64,000 nucleotides of DNA from NCBI RefSeq assembly GCF_002093115.1, contig NZ_NAAD01000004.1, positions 62,001-126,000 on the forward strand, written 5' to 3'. How positions within the stretch are numbered: the stretch's first letter is position 1; each line of letters starts with the position of its first letter. Source of the stretch: Geothermobacter hydrogeniphilus. GTDB lineage: Bacteria > Desulfobacterota > Desulfuromonadia > Desulfuromonadales > Geothermobacteraceae. The notes below the pieces were generated by a model, which saw only the letters and a list, made by a program, of their open reading frames with translations, searched no databases and had not been told where the DNA came from. Below, in pieces: positions 6,973 through 16,323 of the stretch. Position numbers and translations under genes: made by a program.

Positions 6973-8757
6973 ATGAGTGAAGCAGATCAGCAATGGGATC
7001 TTTCCCCGCTTTATAAAGGTCCGGATGATCCGGAGCTGTCGCGGGCACTGGCGGATGCCGCCGCTGTTGCCGAACAATTTCGTCGCGATTTTCGTGGTCG
7101 CATTGCCGCTGACAGTCTGTCCGCCGATCTGCTGGCGGCTGCGCTGCGCGGCTATCGGGAGTTGCAGCAGACCCTGCTGCTTCCCTACCTCTATGCCCAG
7201 CTGCTGTTTTCCGCCGACAGTGAACCGGACGCGCACAAGGCATTGATTGCCAGGGTGCGCGAGGCCTGGAGCGCAATCAGTGAACAAACCCTCTTTTTCG
7301 AACTGGAAATTCTGCGTATCGACGAGGAGCATTTCAGTCGACTGGTGAAGGATCCGGAGATTGCCGATTATCGGCACTATCTCGAACAACTGCGTGTTCA
7401 TACACCCTATACGCTTAGCGAAGAGGTTGAGCAGGCGCTGAAGCGCAAGGATCTTTCCGGCCGCGAAGCGTTTGTTCAGTTGTTTGACGAGTTGAGTGCC
7501 GGGTTGCGTTTTTCCTTCCGTATGCCGGGAGAGGAGGATGAGCGGGAGGTGACCGGTGAGGAGCTGCTCAGCCTGCTCTACCATGCCGACCGGAGTGTTC
7601 GGGAAACAGCGTTCAGCACCTTTCTGCGGAAACATGCCGAGCAGTCACTGGTGCTGACGTCCTGTTTCAATAATATCCTCCTTGATCACGGCCGGGAGGC
7701 GGAGCTGCGCGGTTATCCCGACCTGATGACGCCGACCCATCTTGCCAGTGAGACGGCGCCGGAAATGGTTGAGCGGATGATGGAGGTCAGTGAGCAGAAT
7801 TATGCCCTGGCGCAGGACTATTTCGCCCTCAAGAAAACGCTGCTCGGATACGAGACGCTGAAGAATACCGATCTCTATGCGCCGGTCGGCGGGGAAGGAA
7901 AGCACTATTCCCTGGATGAGGCCCGTCGCCTGGTGCTGGATTCCTTCGGCGGTTTTTCTCCGCGGCTGGCCGAGGCGGCGGCGGCCTTTTTCGACGAGCG
8001 GCGCATCGACCTGCTGCCGCGCCCCGGCAAGAGCGGTGGGGCGTTCTGCATGGGGATGATGCCGGGACGACTGCCGTATGTACTGACCAATTTCACCGGC
8101 ACCCTGCGTGATGTTTCGACCCTGGCCCACGAACTGGGTCACGGCGTCCACTACACCCTGTCGCAGAAACAGCACCTGTTTCATTTCCACGCGCCGTTGC
8201 CCTTCGCGGAGACCGCCAGTGTGTTCGCTGAAATGCTGCTGACCCGTCACCTGCTGCAGCATGAGCGGGACCGGGAGACCCGCATCGCCCTGCTGTGCGC
8301 CAAGATCGAGGATATTATCGCCACCACCTTCCGTCAGAATGTCCTGACCCGCTTTGAACTGGCGGCTCACCGGCAACGCGGTGAAGGGTTGCTCTCCGCC
8401 GATGACTTCTGTCGGCTCTGGTGGGACGAAAACAAGAAATTGTTCGGCGACAAGGTGGAGATGATCGAACCTTATCGCTGGGGCTGGAGCTACATCAGCC
8501 ATTTCATCCATGCCCGTTTCTACTGTTATTCCTATGTGTTCGGTGAACTGCTGACCCTGTCGCTCTACCAGCGTTACCTTGAAGAAGGTTCTCCGTTCGT
8601 ACCGAAATATCTTGATTTGCTCGCCAGCGGCGGCAGTGACCGGCCGCAGGCGCTGCTCGATCCCTTTGCCATCGACCTGGCCGACCCCGGCTTCTGGCAG
8701 AAGGGCTACGATGTGGTGCGTGGACTGCTGGATGAGTTGCGGGCAGTCCTCGACTGA
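6973..8757 (+). CDS. pepF: M3-family oligoendopeptidase F-like metallopeptidase
   Basis: A 594-residue cytoplasmic zinc peptidase that degrades oligopeptides. The frame extends further upstream, but the ATG at 6973 has AGGAG eight bases before it and gives the normal family N-terminus (WDLSPLYKGPDDPEL), so I use it. The catalytic HExxH is H386-E387-L-G-H390 in LAHELGHGVHY, with the third ligand probably E413 in AETASVFAEML. The C-terminal YSYVFGELLTLSLYQRYLEEG segment is typical of M3B oligoendopeptidases. It stands alone between an R1/R7 repeat leader and the MJ0042 gene. Assignment to the family is firm; exact substrate preference is not. Confidence 0.92.
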   Translation: MSEADQQWDLSPLYKGPDDPELSRALADAAAVAEQFRRDFRGRIAADSLSADLLAAALRGYRELQQTLLLPYLYAQLLFSADSEPDAHKALIARVREAWSAISEQTLFFELEILRIDEEHFSRLVKDPEIADYRHYLEQLRVHTPYTLSEEVEQALKRKDLSGREAFVQLFDELSAGLRFSFRMPGEEDEREVTGEELLSLLYHADRSVRETAFSTFLRKHAEQSLVLTSCFNNILLDHGREAELRGYPDLMTPTHLASETAPEMVERMMEVSEQNYALAQDYFALKKTLLGYETLKNTDLYAPVGGEGKHYSLDEARRLVLDSFGGFSPRLAEAAAAFFDERRIDLLPRPGKSGGAFCMGMMPGRLPYVLTNFTGTLRDVSTLAHELGHGVHYTLSQKQHLFHFHAPLPFAETASVFAEMLLTRHLLQHERDRETRIALLCAKIEDIIATTFRQNVLTRFELAAHRQRGEGLLSADDFCRLWWDENKKLFGDKVEMIEPYRWGWSYISHFIHARFYCYSYVFGELLTLSLYQRYLEEGSPFVPKYLDLLASGGSDRPQALLDPFAIDLADPGFWQKGYDVVRGLLDELRAVLD

Positions 8758-8885
8758 GATTGTTCATGGGGGTGACCGGCAGCGTCACTGCGGTTGTCTT
8801 TGGCGGGCCGGAAACAGGTCTGCAATCGTCTGTTGCTCCCGTTCTCCGCTTTGGTTGACGCTTCGGCATGAAACTTTCATTCCGA

Positions 8886-8910
8886 CCTGAATCAGCGAAT
8901 CTGATCCAGG
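8886..8910. repeat. R1-like miniature palindrome
   Basis: CCTGAATCAG, five bases, CTGATCCAGG: both terminal motifs of the R1 family joined with almost nothing between. It lies 23 bp upstream of the GTG start of the next gene and within its leader. Confidence 0.45.
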
Positions 8911-8933
8911 GATTTCAGCGGAAGGATGACAGC

Positions 8934-10751
8934 GTGGCAACCCTGACCTGCCCCCATTGCCGGTTCAGCAAGGATGTGCCGGAGGAGAAACTCCCCGACC
9001 GGCCGGTACGGTTGCGCTGTCGCAAGTGCGGCGGAAGTTTCCTGTTCGATCCCGGCGTTCTGGCGGTGAGGGAAGGATCCGCGCTTTCAGGCTCCGGTGA
9101 GCCCGCGGCGCCGGAACCGGATCCCGCGTCATTTGAACTGCCGCCGGTGATCGATCTGTTTGCCCGCAGCTGGGCCTTTTACCGGCGGCGGATCTGGCTG
9201 CTGCTCGGTATCTACCTGGTTACGATTCTGATGACGATGGTTCCGGCGGTCGGTGCCGGTGTCGTGATCGGGGTCAGTGCCGGGTTGGGAAACGGCCCCG
9301 GTCTCGGCAGCCTGATCCTGGTCGGGGTTGCCATCCTGCTGGCGATGATGCTGATGCCCTGGGGCATGATCGCGATGATCTACGCGACGGTGGATGGTGA
9401 ACTGGGGTTCAAGGCCAGTTTCGCCGCCGCCAGGGATCAATACTGGGCCTTCTGCTGGATGTTCAGCCTGCTGGCCTTTATTGTCTGCGGCGGTGGACTG
9501 TTGCTGATTGTTCCCGGGCTGCTGTTCGCGACCTGGTTCCTCTTCGCCCAGTACATCCTGGCGGCGGAGGGGGATCGCGGTATGGATTCGCTGCTGAAGA
9601 GCCGCGAATACGTGCGCGGATATTTCTGGGCGGTGCTGCTGCGGTTGCTGGTGCTCTGGGTCAGCGCTTTTCTGCTGATGCTGGTGCTTGGCTGGATACC
9701 GCTGGTCGGCGACCTGCTGTCACTGTTCCTGTTTCCCTTCACCTTGGTCTACCAGTATTTTCTCTATTGCGACCTCCGCGAGGCCCCACGGGAAAAGATT
9801 CCCTCTTTCTGGGAGACCGGTACCAGACTTCGCTGGCCGGCGGTTGCCGCTCTCGGCTACCTGGTCCTGCCGGTCGCTTTCTGGATGATCGGCGGGATGA
9901 GTGCCCTGGACGGCTGGGTTCTCTCCTGGAAAATCGGACATGGACTGGTGTCCCGATCCGTCCAGAATTGGACCCCGCCGCCGGTGATTGAGGAAAAACT
10001 TGGCCAGGAGCCGCCCGCCGCGGTCAGGATCAGTCGTCGGAAGATGCGCCGGCTGCTCAAGCGGACGCGCATCGAAGTGCCTCCGGGCGGGGTCAGCGTC
10101 GGCCCGGCGGCCCTGGCTGCCGATCGGTTCTGGGATGGCGGCAGCACGCCTCATCTCTGGCTCAAGGTCAGGCTGGCCGATTTGCCGAACCTGGCCCTGG
10201 TTCGTGACCGGGCCGTGAGCATCAGTATCGACCGGGTGACAGATGGTGATGGCGCCGACCGTTATGACGCGACCAGCATGTTTGAGAAGGAGTTCTTTCG
10301 GCGGGTGACCCTGCAGGCTTCTTCTGCCGATGCCGGCTACCTGGAAGGAACGCGGGATGTCTATTTGCGCAGGGGGACCGATGAGGAGGACCTGCGCGGT
10401 ATCAGTGGCGTGCTTCACCTGAAGCTGCCGGTCGGGATCGAGGTGGTTGACCTGACGCCGTCGATGATGGGCCGGGACTACACCGTCGCCGGGCACGATA
10501 TCAGCTACAAAAAGCTTGAAGGCCCGGCCGTAACTCTCGCACTGGCCGATAGCGACAATCTGTTGCAGGTGGTCGGTTACAATGCCGCGGGCAAGCCTCT
10601 GGCCCCCGGCGGCAGCCATTCCAGTGAGCAGGATGGCCGTGTTACCCGCACCTGGTTGTTCCAGGGCGATGTTTTCAGTGTGCGCCTCTACGTCGCCCGA
10701 ACCCTGGTGAAGAAGGATTATCCGTTCAGGTTGACGTTGCCGGAATCCTGA
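8934..10751 (+). CDS. MJ0042 zinc-ribbon multi-spanning membrane protein
   Basis: 605 residues from GTG at 8934, which follows GGAAGGA at 7 bp; the longer upstream frame lacks a site. Residues 1-40 form an MJ0042-type zinc ribbon (TCPHCRFSKDV ... LRCRKCGGSF). Residues about 80-310 contain roughly six hydrophobic helices rich in Gly and Leu, including FARSWAFYRRRIWLLLGIYLV and LLIVPGLLFATWFLFAQYILAAE, resembling integral-membrane proteins of unknown function with DUF975/YciC-like repeats. The last 270 residues are soluble and include a predicted beta-sandwich (VDLTPSMMGRDYTVAGHDISY). I do not recognise this C-terminal domain. Function unknown. Confidence 0.75.
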   Translation: MATLTCPHCRFSKDVPEEKLPDRPVRLRCRKCGGSFLFDPGVLAVREGSALSGSGEPAAPEPDPASFELPPVIDLFARSWAFYRRRIWLLLGIYLVTILMTMVPAVGAGVVIGVSAGLGNGPGLGSLILVGVAILLAMMLMPWGMIAMIYATVDGELGFKASFAAARDQYWAFCWMFSLLAFIVCGGGLLLIVPGLLFATWFLFAQYILAAEGDRGMDSLLKSREYVRGYFWAVLLRLLVLWVSAFLLMLVLGWIPLVGDLLSLFLFPFTLVYQYFLYCDLREAPREKIPSFWETGTRLRWPAVAALGYLVLPVAFWMIGGMSALDGWVLSWKIGHGLVSRSVQNWTPPPVIEEKLGQEPPAAVRISRRKMRRLLKRTRIEVPPGGVSVGPAALAADRFWDGGSTPHLWLKVRLADLPNLALVRDRAVSISIDRVTDGDGADRYDATSMFEKEFFRRVTLQASSADAGYLEGTRDVYLRRGTDEEDLRGISGVLHLKLPVGIEVVDLTPSMMGRDYTVAGHDISYKKLEGPAVTLALADSDNLLQVVGYNAAGKPLAPGGSHSSEQDGRVTRTWLFQGDVFSVRLYVARTLVKKDYPFRLTLPES

Positions 10752-10805
10752 AACAGCGGCCCCTGCTTCGCCAGTGGTTGATTCTCCCTCGAGAAGGAGT
10801 CTTCG

Positions 10806-11006
10806 ATGATGTCGGATATGAAAAAGAAAGGGCCCAAGCCGGGCTGTCCCGGGGGGGAGGCGCACCAGCTCCATCTCTGCCGGTTGATGGAACTGGGCCG
10901 GATGGCGGATGTCGACCACTTGACCGAAGAGGCGAACTTCACCTGTCGTAACTGCGGGGCCTATGCCGGCATCGCCGCCGGCCTCTGCAATCCCGAACCG
11001 TTTTGA
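10806..11006 (+). CDS. Small Cys-rich protein
   Basis: A 66-residue protein with AAGGAG six bases before ATG (10806). It contains C14, C25 and CRNCG near residue 48 plus a late Cys, arranged as ...GCPGGEAHQLHLC... and ...FTCRNCGAYAG. The spacing suggests a zinc or Fe-S site. It has no signal peptide or membrane segment. It follows the MJ0042 membrane protein by about 50 bp on the same strand and may be co-transcribed. No family is recognised. Confidence 0.65.
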   Translation: MMSDMKKKGPKPGCPGGEAHQLHLCRLMELGRMADVDHLTEEANFTCRNCGAYAGIAAGLCNPEPF

Positions 11007-11024
11007 GCTCCTGTTCCCCGGTTT

Positions 11025-11432
11025 TTACCAGTATCTGCCGCCATAACCGAAGTTGTTGAAGCAGATACTTACGGCGTGTTCGGACCAGCAGATCGTTCCG
11101 CCGTAAGAGGATCCCGGGTAACCGTAATAACGGTTATAATAACCGTAGCCCCGCCCATCGTGGCGGTCGTTGTAACGATAGCTGTCGTAGCGGCGCTGAT
11201 GGCGGTTATAATGATCATCCCGGCGCTGGTGGCGCGGAGTGTAAAGGTGCTTTCCCCCGCTGCGGGAATGACCGAAGTAGCCGCCATGGCCGCCCTGGCG
11301 TGAATCGGCCAGTTGCAGGATGTTGTTTTCCGGATCCGGGATGTGCTGCCTTTCGCCGGTGCTGCCGCTTCCCGCCCAGGCGCTTCCCGCCAGCGCCGAC
11401 AGCAGGCCGAGCAAGAGAAATAAATGTTTCAT
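11025..11432 (-). CDS. Exported Gly/Tyr/His/Arg-rich small protein
   Basis: 135 residues starting at the ATG at 11432, behind GAGGTG at 6 bp. The signal peptide is MKHLFLLLGLLSALAGSAWA. The mature chain is low complexity: GGHGGYFGHSRSGGKH, RRDDHYNRHQRRYDSYRYND and GYGYYNRYYGYPGSSYGG, ending in a short hydrophobic segment with two Cys (ICWSEHAVSICFNNFGYGG). Tyr/Gly/Arg-rich exported proteins of this sort are usually surface, coat or envelope-associated. No enzyme motif is visible. It is convergent with the Cys-rich gene upstream and divergent from the next gene. Confidence 0.6.
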   Translation of the reverse strand: MKHLFLLLGLLSALAGSAWAGSGSTGERQHIPDPENNILQLADSRQGGHGGYFGHSRSGGKHLYTPRHQRRDDHYNRHQRRYDSYRYNDRHDGRGYGYYNRYYGYPGSSYGGTICWSEHAVSICFNNFGYGGRYW

Positions 11433-11504
11433 CGTTTCACCTCGTAACCCATTATAGCCCGGATGTCCGGTTCGCTGCCGGATCGACCATGAGGAGAAGC
11501 CCCC

Positions 11505-12320
11505 TTGTCCAGATTGATAACAATTTTTGTCATCTGCCTTTTCCCCTCCCTGCTCTTCGCCGCCGGTCCACCGCGAATCTGGTTCGATCAGGGACATGGG
11601 CAACGATTCGCTGTCGACCGGCCGGGGCCGCTGCAGCTGACCGGGTTCGCCCGGTTGCTGGCCGAGCAGGGAGGCCGGGTTGAAACCGGCCGGCAAGCCC
11701 TGGACAGCGGTATGCTCGAACAGGTGGACGTGCTGGTTCTTTCCGGGGCGTTTAAACCCTACCGCAGTCAGGAAATTGATGCTGTCGAAAGGTTCCTGCG
11801 TGGCGGCGGCCGGTTGGCGGTGATGCTGCATATTGCTCCTCCCTTCGGCGACCTGCTCTACCGGCTGGGAGTCGATTTTTCCAACGGGGTGATTCGCGAG
11901 CGGGAGCAGGTGCTGAACGGTGATCCGCTCAACTTCCGGGTTACTGATTTCGCCGACCATCCCCTGACCCGCGGGTTGCAGGGCTTCAACCTCTACGGCG
12001 GCTGGGCCCTGATCAACACGGATCAGCGGGCGCGGGTTATTGCCCGGACCGGGCCGGAGGCCTGGGTCGATCTGAACCGCGACCAGCGCCTCAACGGCAA
12101 TGACGCGGTGCAGAGCTTCGGCGTGGTGGTGGTCGGAGAATCGGGAAAGGGGGCGTTTGTTGTTTTTGCCGATGACGCGATTTTCCAGAATCGGTTTCTG
12201 CCTGAAAACCGGCAGCTGGCCGACAACCTTGTCCGCTGGCTGCTAAGGCGTCCGCTGCCGCAGTTGGCTTTGAACCCTGAATCCGTGGGTCCCTTGTTGG
12301 CGGACAGCACAAGTCATTGA
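11505..12320 (+). CDS. Exported GATase-like (DUF4350-type) protein
   Basis: 271 residues from a TTG at 11505 with GAGGAG eight bases upstream; no in-frame ATG fits. The signal peptide is MSRLITIFVICLFPSLLFAA. The body resembles class-I glutamine amidotransferase-like/DUF4350 folds: RIWFDQGHGQRF, VDVLVLSGAFKPYRSQEIDAVERFLRGGGRLAVML and a C-terminal GKGAFVVFADDAIFQNRFL. I see no catalytic Cys-His pair, so a binding rather than hydrolytic role is likely. The last 15 residues and the stop codon are encoded inside an R1 repeat. Confidence 0.6.
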   Translation: MSRLITIFVICLFPSLLFAAGPPRIWFDQGHGQRFAVDRPGPLQLTGFARLLAEQGGRVETGRQALDSGMLEQVDVLVLSGAFKPYRSQEIDAVERFLRGGGRLAVMLHIAPPFGDLLYRLGVDFSNGVIREREQVLNGDPLNFRVTDFADHPLTRGLQGFNLYGGWALINTDQRARVIARTGPEAWVDLNRDQRLNGNDAVQSFGVVVVGESGKGAFVVFADDAIFQNRFLPENRQLADNLVRWLLRRPLPQLALNPESVGPLLADSTSH

Positions 12321-12437
12321 TCTGCCTGAGTTTCCCAAAAATCACCAGCGAACCTGGGGGTGCGCTTCAGATTTTTGGAAATCCCCTTCAGGTCAAGCAC
12401 GTGCACTCTCCATCCAACAGGAACTCACTGCTTCAGG
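12276..12437. repeat. R1 repeat, full-length copy
   Basis: A 162-bp element from CCTGAATCCGTGGGT to CACTGCTTCAGG. The interior shares segments with the copy at 37873-38020, including CGGACAGCACAAGTCATTG and GTGCACTCTCCATCC. It overlaps the end of the preceding gene and finishes 16 bp before the start codon of the next. Confidence 0.75.
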
Positions 12438-12453
12438 TGAAAGGTAAACCCTG

Positions 12454-14607
12454 ATGCGTCGCTTTCTGCTTTGTCTGCTCTGCGGCCTGCTGCTTCCGGG
12501 ACCGCTGTCGGCGGCGACCGGAAATCACCTGATCGGGCAGAAGAGCCCCTACCTGCAGCAGCACGCCCATAACCCGGTTGACTGGTATCCCTGGGGAGAA
12601 GAAGCCTTTGAACGCGCCCGGCGGGAGAACAAGCTGATTTTTCTCTCCATCGGTTATTCGACCTGTCACTGGTGCCATGTCATGGCCCACGAGAGTTTCG
12701 AGGATCAGCAGGTGGCGGCCCTGCTCAATGCCGATTTTGTCGCCATCAAGGTGGACCGTGAAGAGCGTCCCGATATTGACCAGGTCTACATGCAGGTCGC
12801 CGTGGCCCTGACCGGCAGCGGCGGCTGGCCGCTGACCGTCATCCTCACGCCGGAAAAGGTACCGGTCTACGCCGGAACCTATTTCCCCAAGGAATCCCGT
12901 TACGGCCGTCTCGGTCTGCTCGAACTGCTGCCGCAGATCGCGGCGCGCTGGCAGCAGTATCCGGAACATATCCGCGACAGTGGTCGGCAGTTGCTGGAGC
13001 GACTCAACCGGCCGCGGGGAACGGCTGCCACGGATCTCGGCGCGGAGCTGTTCGAACGGGCCGATACCCGTTTCAAGAGCAGTTTTGATGCCCGCTACGG
13101 TGGTTTCGGTCAGGCACCGAAGTTTCCCCGCCCCCATGGATTGACCTACCTGCTGCGCCGTTACCGGCAGTCCGGTGATGAACGGCTGCTCGATATCGTG
13201 ACGACCACCCTGGACGCCATGCGCCGCGGCGGTATCTATGACCAGCTCGGCGGAGGTTTTCATCGCTACAGTACCGATCGCGAATGGCTGGTGCCGCACT
13301 TTGAAAAAATGCTCTACGACCAGGCCGGGCTGGCCCTGGCCTATCTTGAGGCCTGGCAGGTGACCGGTCGGCAGCGTTATGCCGATACAGTGCGCGAGAT
13401 TCTCGACTACCTGCGGCGTGACATGCGTGACTCGGAAGGTGGATTCTACGCTGCCGAGGATGCTGACAGCGAGGGGGTCGAGGGCAAGTTCTATCTCTGG
13501 CGCCTGGCGGAGGTGAAGAAGGTGCTGGGCGCAGAGGACGCTGTTCTCTTCGCCGCTGCCTACGGGGTTGCGCCGGAGGGCAATTTTGCCGCCGATATCC
13601 GTGGGGAGCAGCCGGGGATGAATATTCTTCACCTGGTCCGGTCCCTGCCTTCCCTGGCCGTCGAGTACAAGATGACGGAAGCACAGCTGCGGGCACGGCT
13701 GGCCGCCGACCGGGCCGAAATGTTGGCCGCGCGCGACCGGCGGGTTCGGCCGCAGCGGGATGACAAGGTGCTCAGCGCCTGGAACGGATTGGTGATCTCC
13801 GCCTTTGCCCGTGCCGGCCGGGTTCTCGATGCCCCGGTCTACCTGCGCACGGCGCAGCGGACTGCCGATTTCATCCACCAGCGGATGCGTGACCGGCAGG
13901 GGCGCCTGCTGCGACGCTGGCGGGAAGGGGACGCCGCGATCCCGGCTTTCGCCGAGGATTACGCTTTTCTCGCCCGCGGCCTGCTCGATCTCTACCGGGC
14001 TGATTTTGATCCGCGTCGGCTGCGGCAGGCAACGGCCCTGGCCCAGCAGCTGCTGGACCGCTTCAGTGCCGCCGGGGGCGGCTTTTATGATACCGCGGAT
14101 GATGCCGAACAGCTGGTTTCCCGGCCGCAGTCACTGTTCGACGGCGCCCTGCCGTCGGCCAACAGTGTCGCCCTTGAGGTACTTGCCCGTCTCTACCTGC
14201 TGACCGGAGACGACCATTGGGAACGGCCGGCGCGAAAATTGCTCGCACGTTTCTCCGCGGAAGTGTCCGACTCTCCGACCCGTTATGCCCAGCTGCTGCA
14301 GGGGGCGATGCTGCTGCTGCAGCCGACCCGTCAGGTGGTGCTGGTCGGCCCGCCCGAAGCGGATACCACCGGACAGTTGCTTGACATTCTCCAGCACCGT
14401 TACCTTCCCGAAACCAGCCTGTTACTGCTGCCTCCCGGGCAGTCGGCCCTGCTTGCGGATCTTGCGCCGCACAGTGCCGGGATGCGGATGCTCGGCGGCC
14501 GACCGACGGTTTACATCTGCCGTGATTTCAGTTGTCAGAAACCGCTGACCGATCCGGCGGAAGTTGCGGCGCGGTTGGCAAAGCCTCCCGTTGCCAGTCG
14601 TCCCTGA
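12454..14607 (+). CDS. Exported DUF255/YyaL-type thioredoxin-fold protein
   Basis: A 717-residue member of the DUF255 (YyaL/spermatogenesis-associated 20-like) family. Residues 1 to about 21 ([20 protein letters not shown]) look like a signal peptide. An N-terminal thioredoxin-like domain follows, with family hallmarks [17 protein letters not shown] and [16 protein letters not shown] (CxxC) and [14 protein letters not shown]. The remainder is an alpha/alpha-barrel domain resembling N-acylglucosamine 2-epimerase/cellulase folds ([40 protein letters not shown]). The biochemical role of the family is unresolved. The leader contains an R1 repeat whose right end is 16 bp from the ATG. Confidence 0.85.
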   Translation: MRRFLLCLLCGLLLPGPLSAATGNHLIGQKSPYLQQHAHNPVDWYPWGEEAFERARRENKLIFLSIGYSTCHWCHVMAHESFEDQQVAALLNADFVAIKVDREERPDIDQVYMQVAVALTGSGGWPLTVILTPEKVPVYAGTYFPKESRYGRLGLLELLPQIAARWQQYPEHIRDSGRQLLERLNRPRGTAATDLGAELFERADTRFKSSFDARYGGFGQAPKFPRPHGLTYLLRRYRQSGDERLLDIVTTTLDAMRRGGIYDQLGGGFHRYSTDREWLVPHFEKMLYDQAGLALAYLEAWQVTGRQRYADTVREILDYLRRDMRDSEGGFYAAEDADSEGVEGKFYLWRLAEVKKVLGAEDAVLFAAAYGVAPEGNFAADIRGEQPGMNILHLVRSLPSLAVEYKMTEAQLRARLAADRAEMLAARDRRVRPQRDDKVLSAWNGLVISAFARAGRVLDAPVYLRTAQRTADFIHQRMRDRQGRLLRRWREGDAAIPAFAEDYAFLARGLLDLYRADFDPRRLRQATALAQQLLDRFSAAGGGFYDTADDAEQLVSRPQSLFDGALPSANSVALEVLARLYLLTGDDHWERPARKLLARFSAEVSDSPTRYAQLLQGAMLLLQPTRQVVLVGPPEADTTGQLLDILQHRYLPETSLLLLPPGQSALLADLAPHSAGMRMLGGRPTVYICRDFSCQKPLTDPAEVAARLAKPPVASRP

Positions 14608-14612
14608 AAACC

Positions 14613-14766
14613 AAATCCACCGGCAATTTCGGGATTCGCCTGCCGTTACCCCGCTTCGTTGTCTTCACCGATTCGGTTCTCAACTACGTTTTCGCCAGAA
14701 TCGGCACGGTGTCTCGCATCTCCACCCGTTCCGCCACCCCCGGTCCGCAAAACAGCCGGTGGATTT
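14613..14766. repeat. R4 repeat (AAATCCACCGGC terminal inverted repeats)
   Basis: A perfect 12-bp terminal inverted repeat, AAATCCACCGGC and GCCGGTGGATTT, bounds 154 bp. Shared interior motifs with 23201-23377 (in reverse orientation) include CAATTTCGGGATTCG and CATCTCCACCCGTTCCGCCA. It lies between two convergent genes, five bases after the DUF255 stop. Confidence 0.75.
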
Positions 14767-14784
14767 GGGGGAAACGCGCTCGTT

Positions 14785-16272
14785 TTACAGCCGTCGGGGG
14801 CCGGAGAGGTTTTTCCCGCCGCAGGCCGTGCCGATACCGCGCAACAGTCCGTTGAAAACGAAATGGTGAAAGGGATAGACCGCCCACCAGTAGGCAAGAC
14901 CGGAAAGACCGCGCGGCCGAAACCGGGCGTTCTGCACCACCCGGGTGCCGTTTTCGTCCGGTTGCAGCAGGAATTCGAGCGTGGCTTCTCCGGGCAGCTT
15001 CATTTCAGCGACCAGCAGCAGTCGTCGGGGATATTGCAGGTCGGCAACCCGCCAGAAGTCGAGGGCGTCACCGATGAGCAGGGTGTCGGGATCGCGCCGC
15101 CCGCGGCGCAGGCCGGGGCCGCCGACCAGTTTGTCCAGCAGCCCGCGCAGCCGCCAGAGAGGATTGCAGGCATACCAGCCGGTTGCGCCGCCCAGGCGGA
15201 TGATGGCCTGCCAGACGCGGTCGATATCCGCCTTGACGATCAGTTCACGGCGGTCACTGAACAACGTGCCGCCGGTCCAGGCCGGGTCGCCGGGGTCGCC
15301 CCATTCGGCCGGCGGGATGGGACCGGCATCCGTCCAGCAACTTTCCACCTGGCTGCCGCGTAGGCGCTCCAGAGCCAGGCGGATAGCGGTCCGGGCATCG
15401 AACAGCGGTTGCGGAACCAGATCCTGCAATCGCTGATCGCGGCAGACGGAAGGTGTTGACAGGCTTTCCACCAGGGGGCGGGCGAGGACAGCGGGAACGG
15501 GCGTGATCAGCTGTATCCAGCAGGCGGAGCAGCGGGGGGAACAGATCGGCAGCGGCAGGATCAGGCGGCGTACAAGGCCGGCCTCCTCGGCGTAAATACG
15601 CATCAGGCGCCGGTAGTTGAGAACCTCGGTGCCGCCGATATCATAGCTTTGGCCGATGGTTTCGGGATGGTCGAGACAACCGACCAGGTAGCCGAGAACA
15701 TTGCGGATGCCGATCGGTTGACAGGGGCTGTCGACCCAGTTCGGCGTGGCCATAACCGGCAGCCGCTCGACCAGGTAGCGGAGGATTTCAAACGAGACGC
15801 TGCCTGAACCGATGATCATCGAGGTTCGCAGGACCGTAGTCGGCACCCGGCCGGCCCGCAGGATACGGATGACCTCGGCGCGGGCGGCGAGCCGGGAGTC
15901 GAGATCGGCCTCTTCTTCTCCGAGTCCGGCCAGGTAGATGATCCGCTTGAGGCCTCCTGCTTCGGCGGCGGCGATGAAATTCCACGCCGCCCTGCGTTCA
16001 GCGGCGGCGTTCTTTGTTGATGGAGTCATCGCTGGAACAAGGTAGTAACAGGCTCGACAACCCATGGCGGCGGTGCGCAGGGACTCACCGTCGAGCAGAT
16101 CGCCGCGCTCGATCTGCAGCAGCGGATGGGTGCCCCAGGCCCGGTTGGCGATTTTTGCCGGATTACGCGCCAGGGCCCTGACCGGACAATCGGCTTCCAG
16201 CAGCCGCGGTACCAGGCGACCGCCGACATAACCGCCCGCGCCGAGCACCAGGATGGGTTGTCGGTCGTTCAT
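14785..16272 (-). CDS. SDR-family NAD(P)-binding protein with C-terminal DUF2867
   Basis: A 495-residue two-domain protein. The N-terminal half is an atypical short-chain dehydrogenase/NmrA-like Rossmann domain: ILVLGAGGYVGGRLVPRL (residues 8-25), ARNPAKI and LKRIIYLAGLGE. The C-terminal 150 residues are DUF2867 (SDRRELIVKADIDRVWQAI, GGATGWYACNPLWRLRG, LLLVAEMKLPGEATLEF), a START-like fold. The typical YxxxK catalytic pair is not obvious. These fusions are widespread and mostly uncharacterised; a redox or quinone/lipid-related role is only a guess. It is downstream of and on the same strand as the histidine kinase. Confidence 0.85.
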   Translation of the reverse strand: MNDRQPILVLGAGGYVGGRLVPRLLEADCPVRALARNPAKIANRAWGTHPLLQIERGDLLDGESLRTAAMGCRACYYLVPAMTPSTKNAAAERRAAWNFIAAAEAGGLKRIIYLAGLGEEEADLDSRLAARAEVIRILRAGRVPTTVLRTSMIIGSGSVSFEILRYLVERLPVMATPNWVDSPCQPIGIRNVLGYLVGCLDHPETIGQSYDIGGTEVLNYRRLMRIYAEEAGLVRRLILPLPICSPRCSACWIQLITPVPAVLARPLVESLSTPSVCRDQRLQDLVPQPLFDARTAIRLALERLRGSQVESCWTDAGPIPPAEWGDPGDPAWTGGTLFSDRRELIVKADIDRVWQAIIRLGGATGWYACNPLWRLRGLLDKLVGGPGLRRGRRDPDTLLIGDALDFWRVADLQYPRRLLLVAEMKLPGEATLEFLLQPDENGTRVVQNARFRPRGLSGLAYWWAVYPFHHFVFNGLLRGIGTACGGKNLSGPRRL

Positions 16273-16323
16273 GTTCCCATTATCCCATGCCGGGAGACGG
16301 GGGCAAGCGCGGGCCTGAATGAG

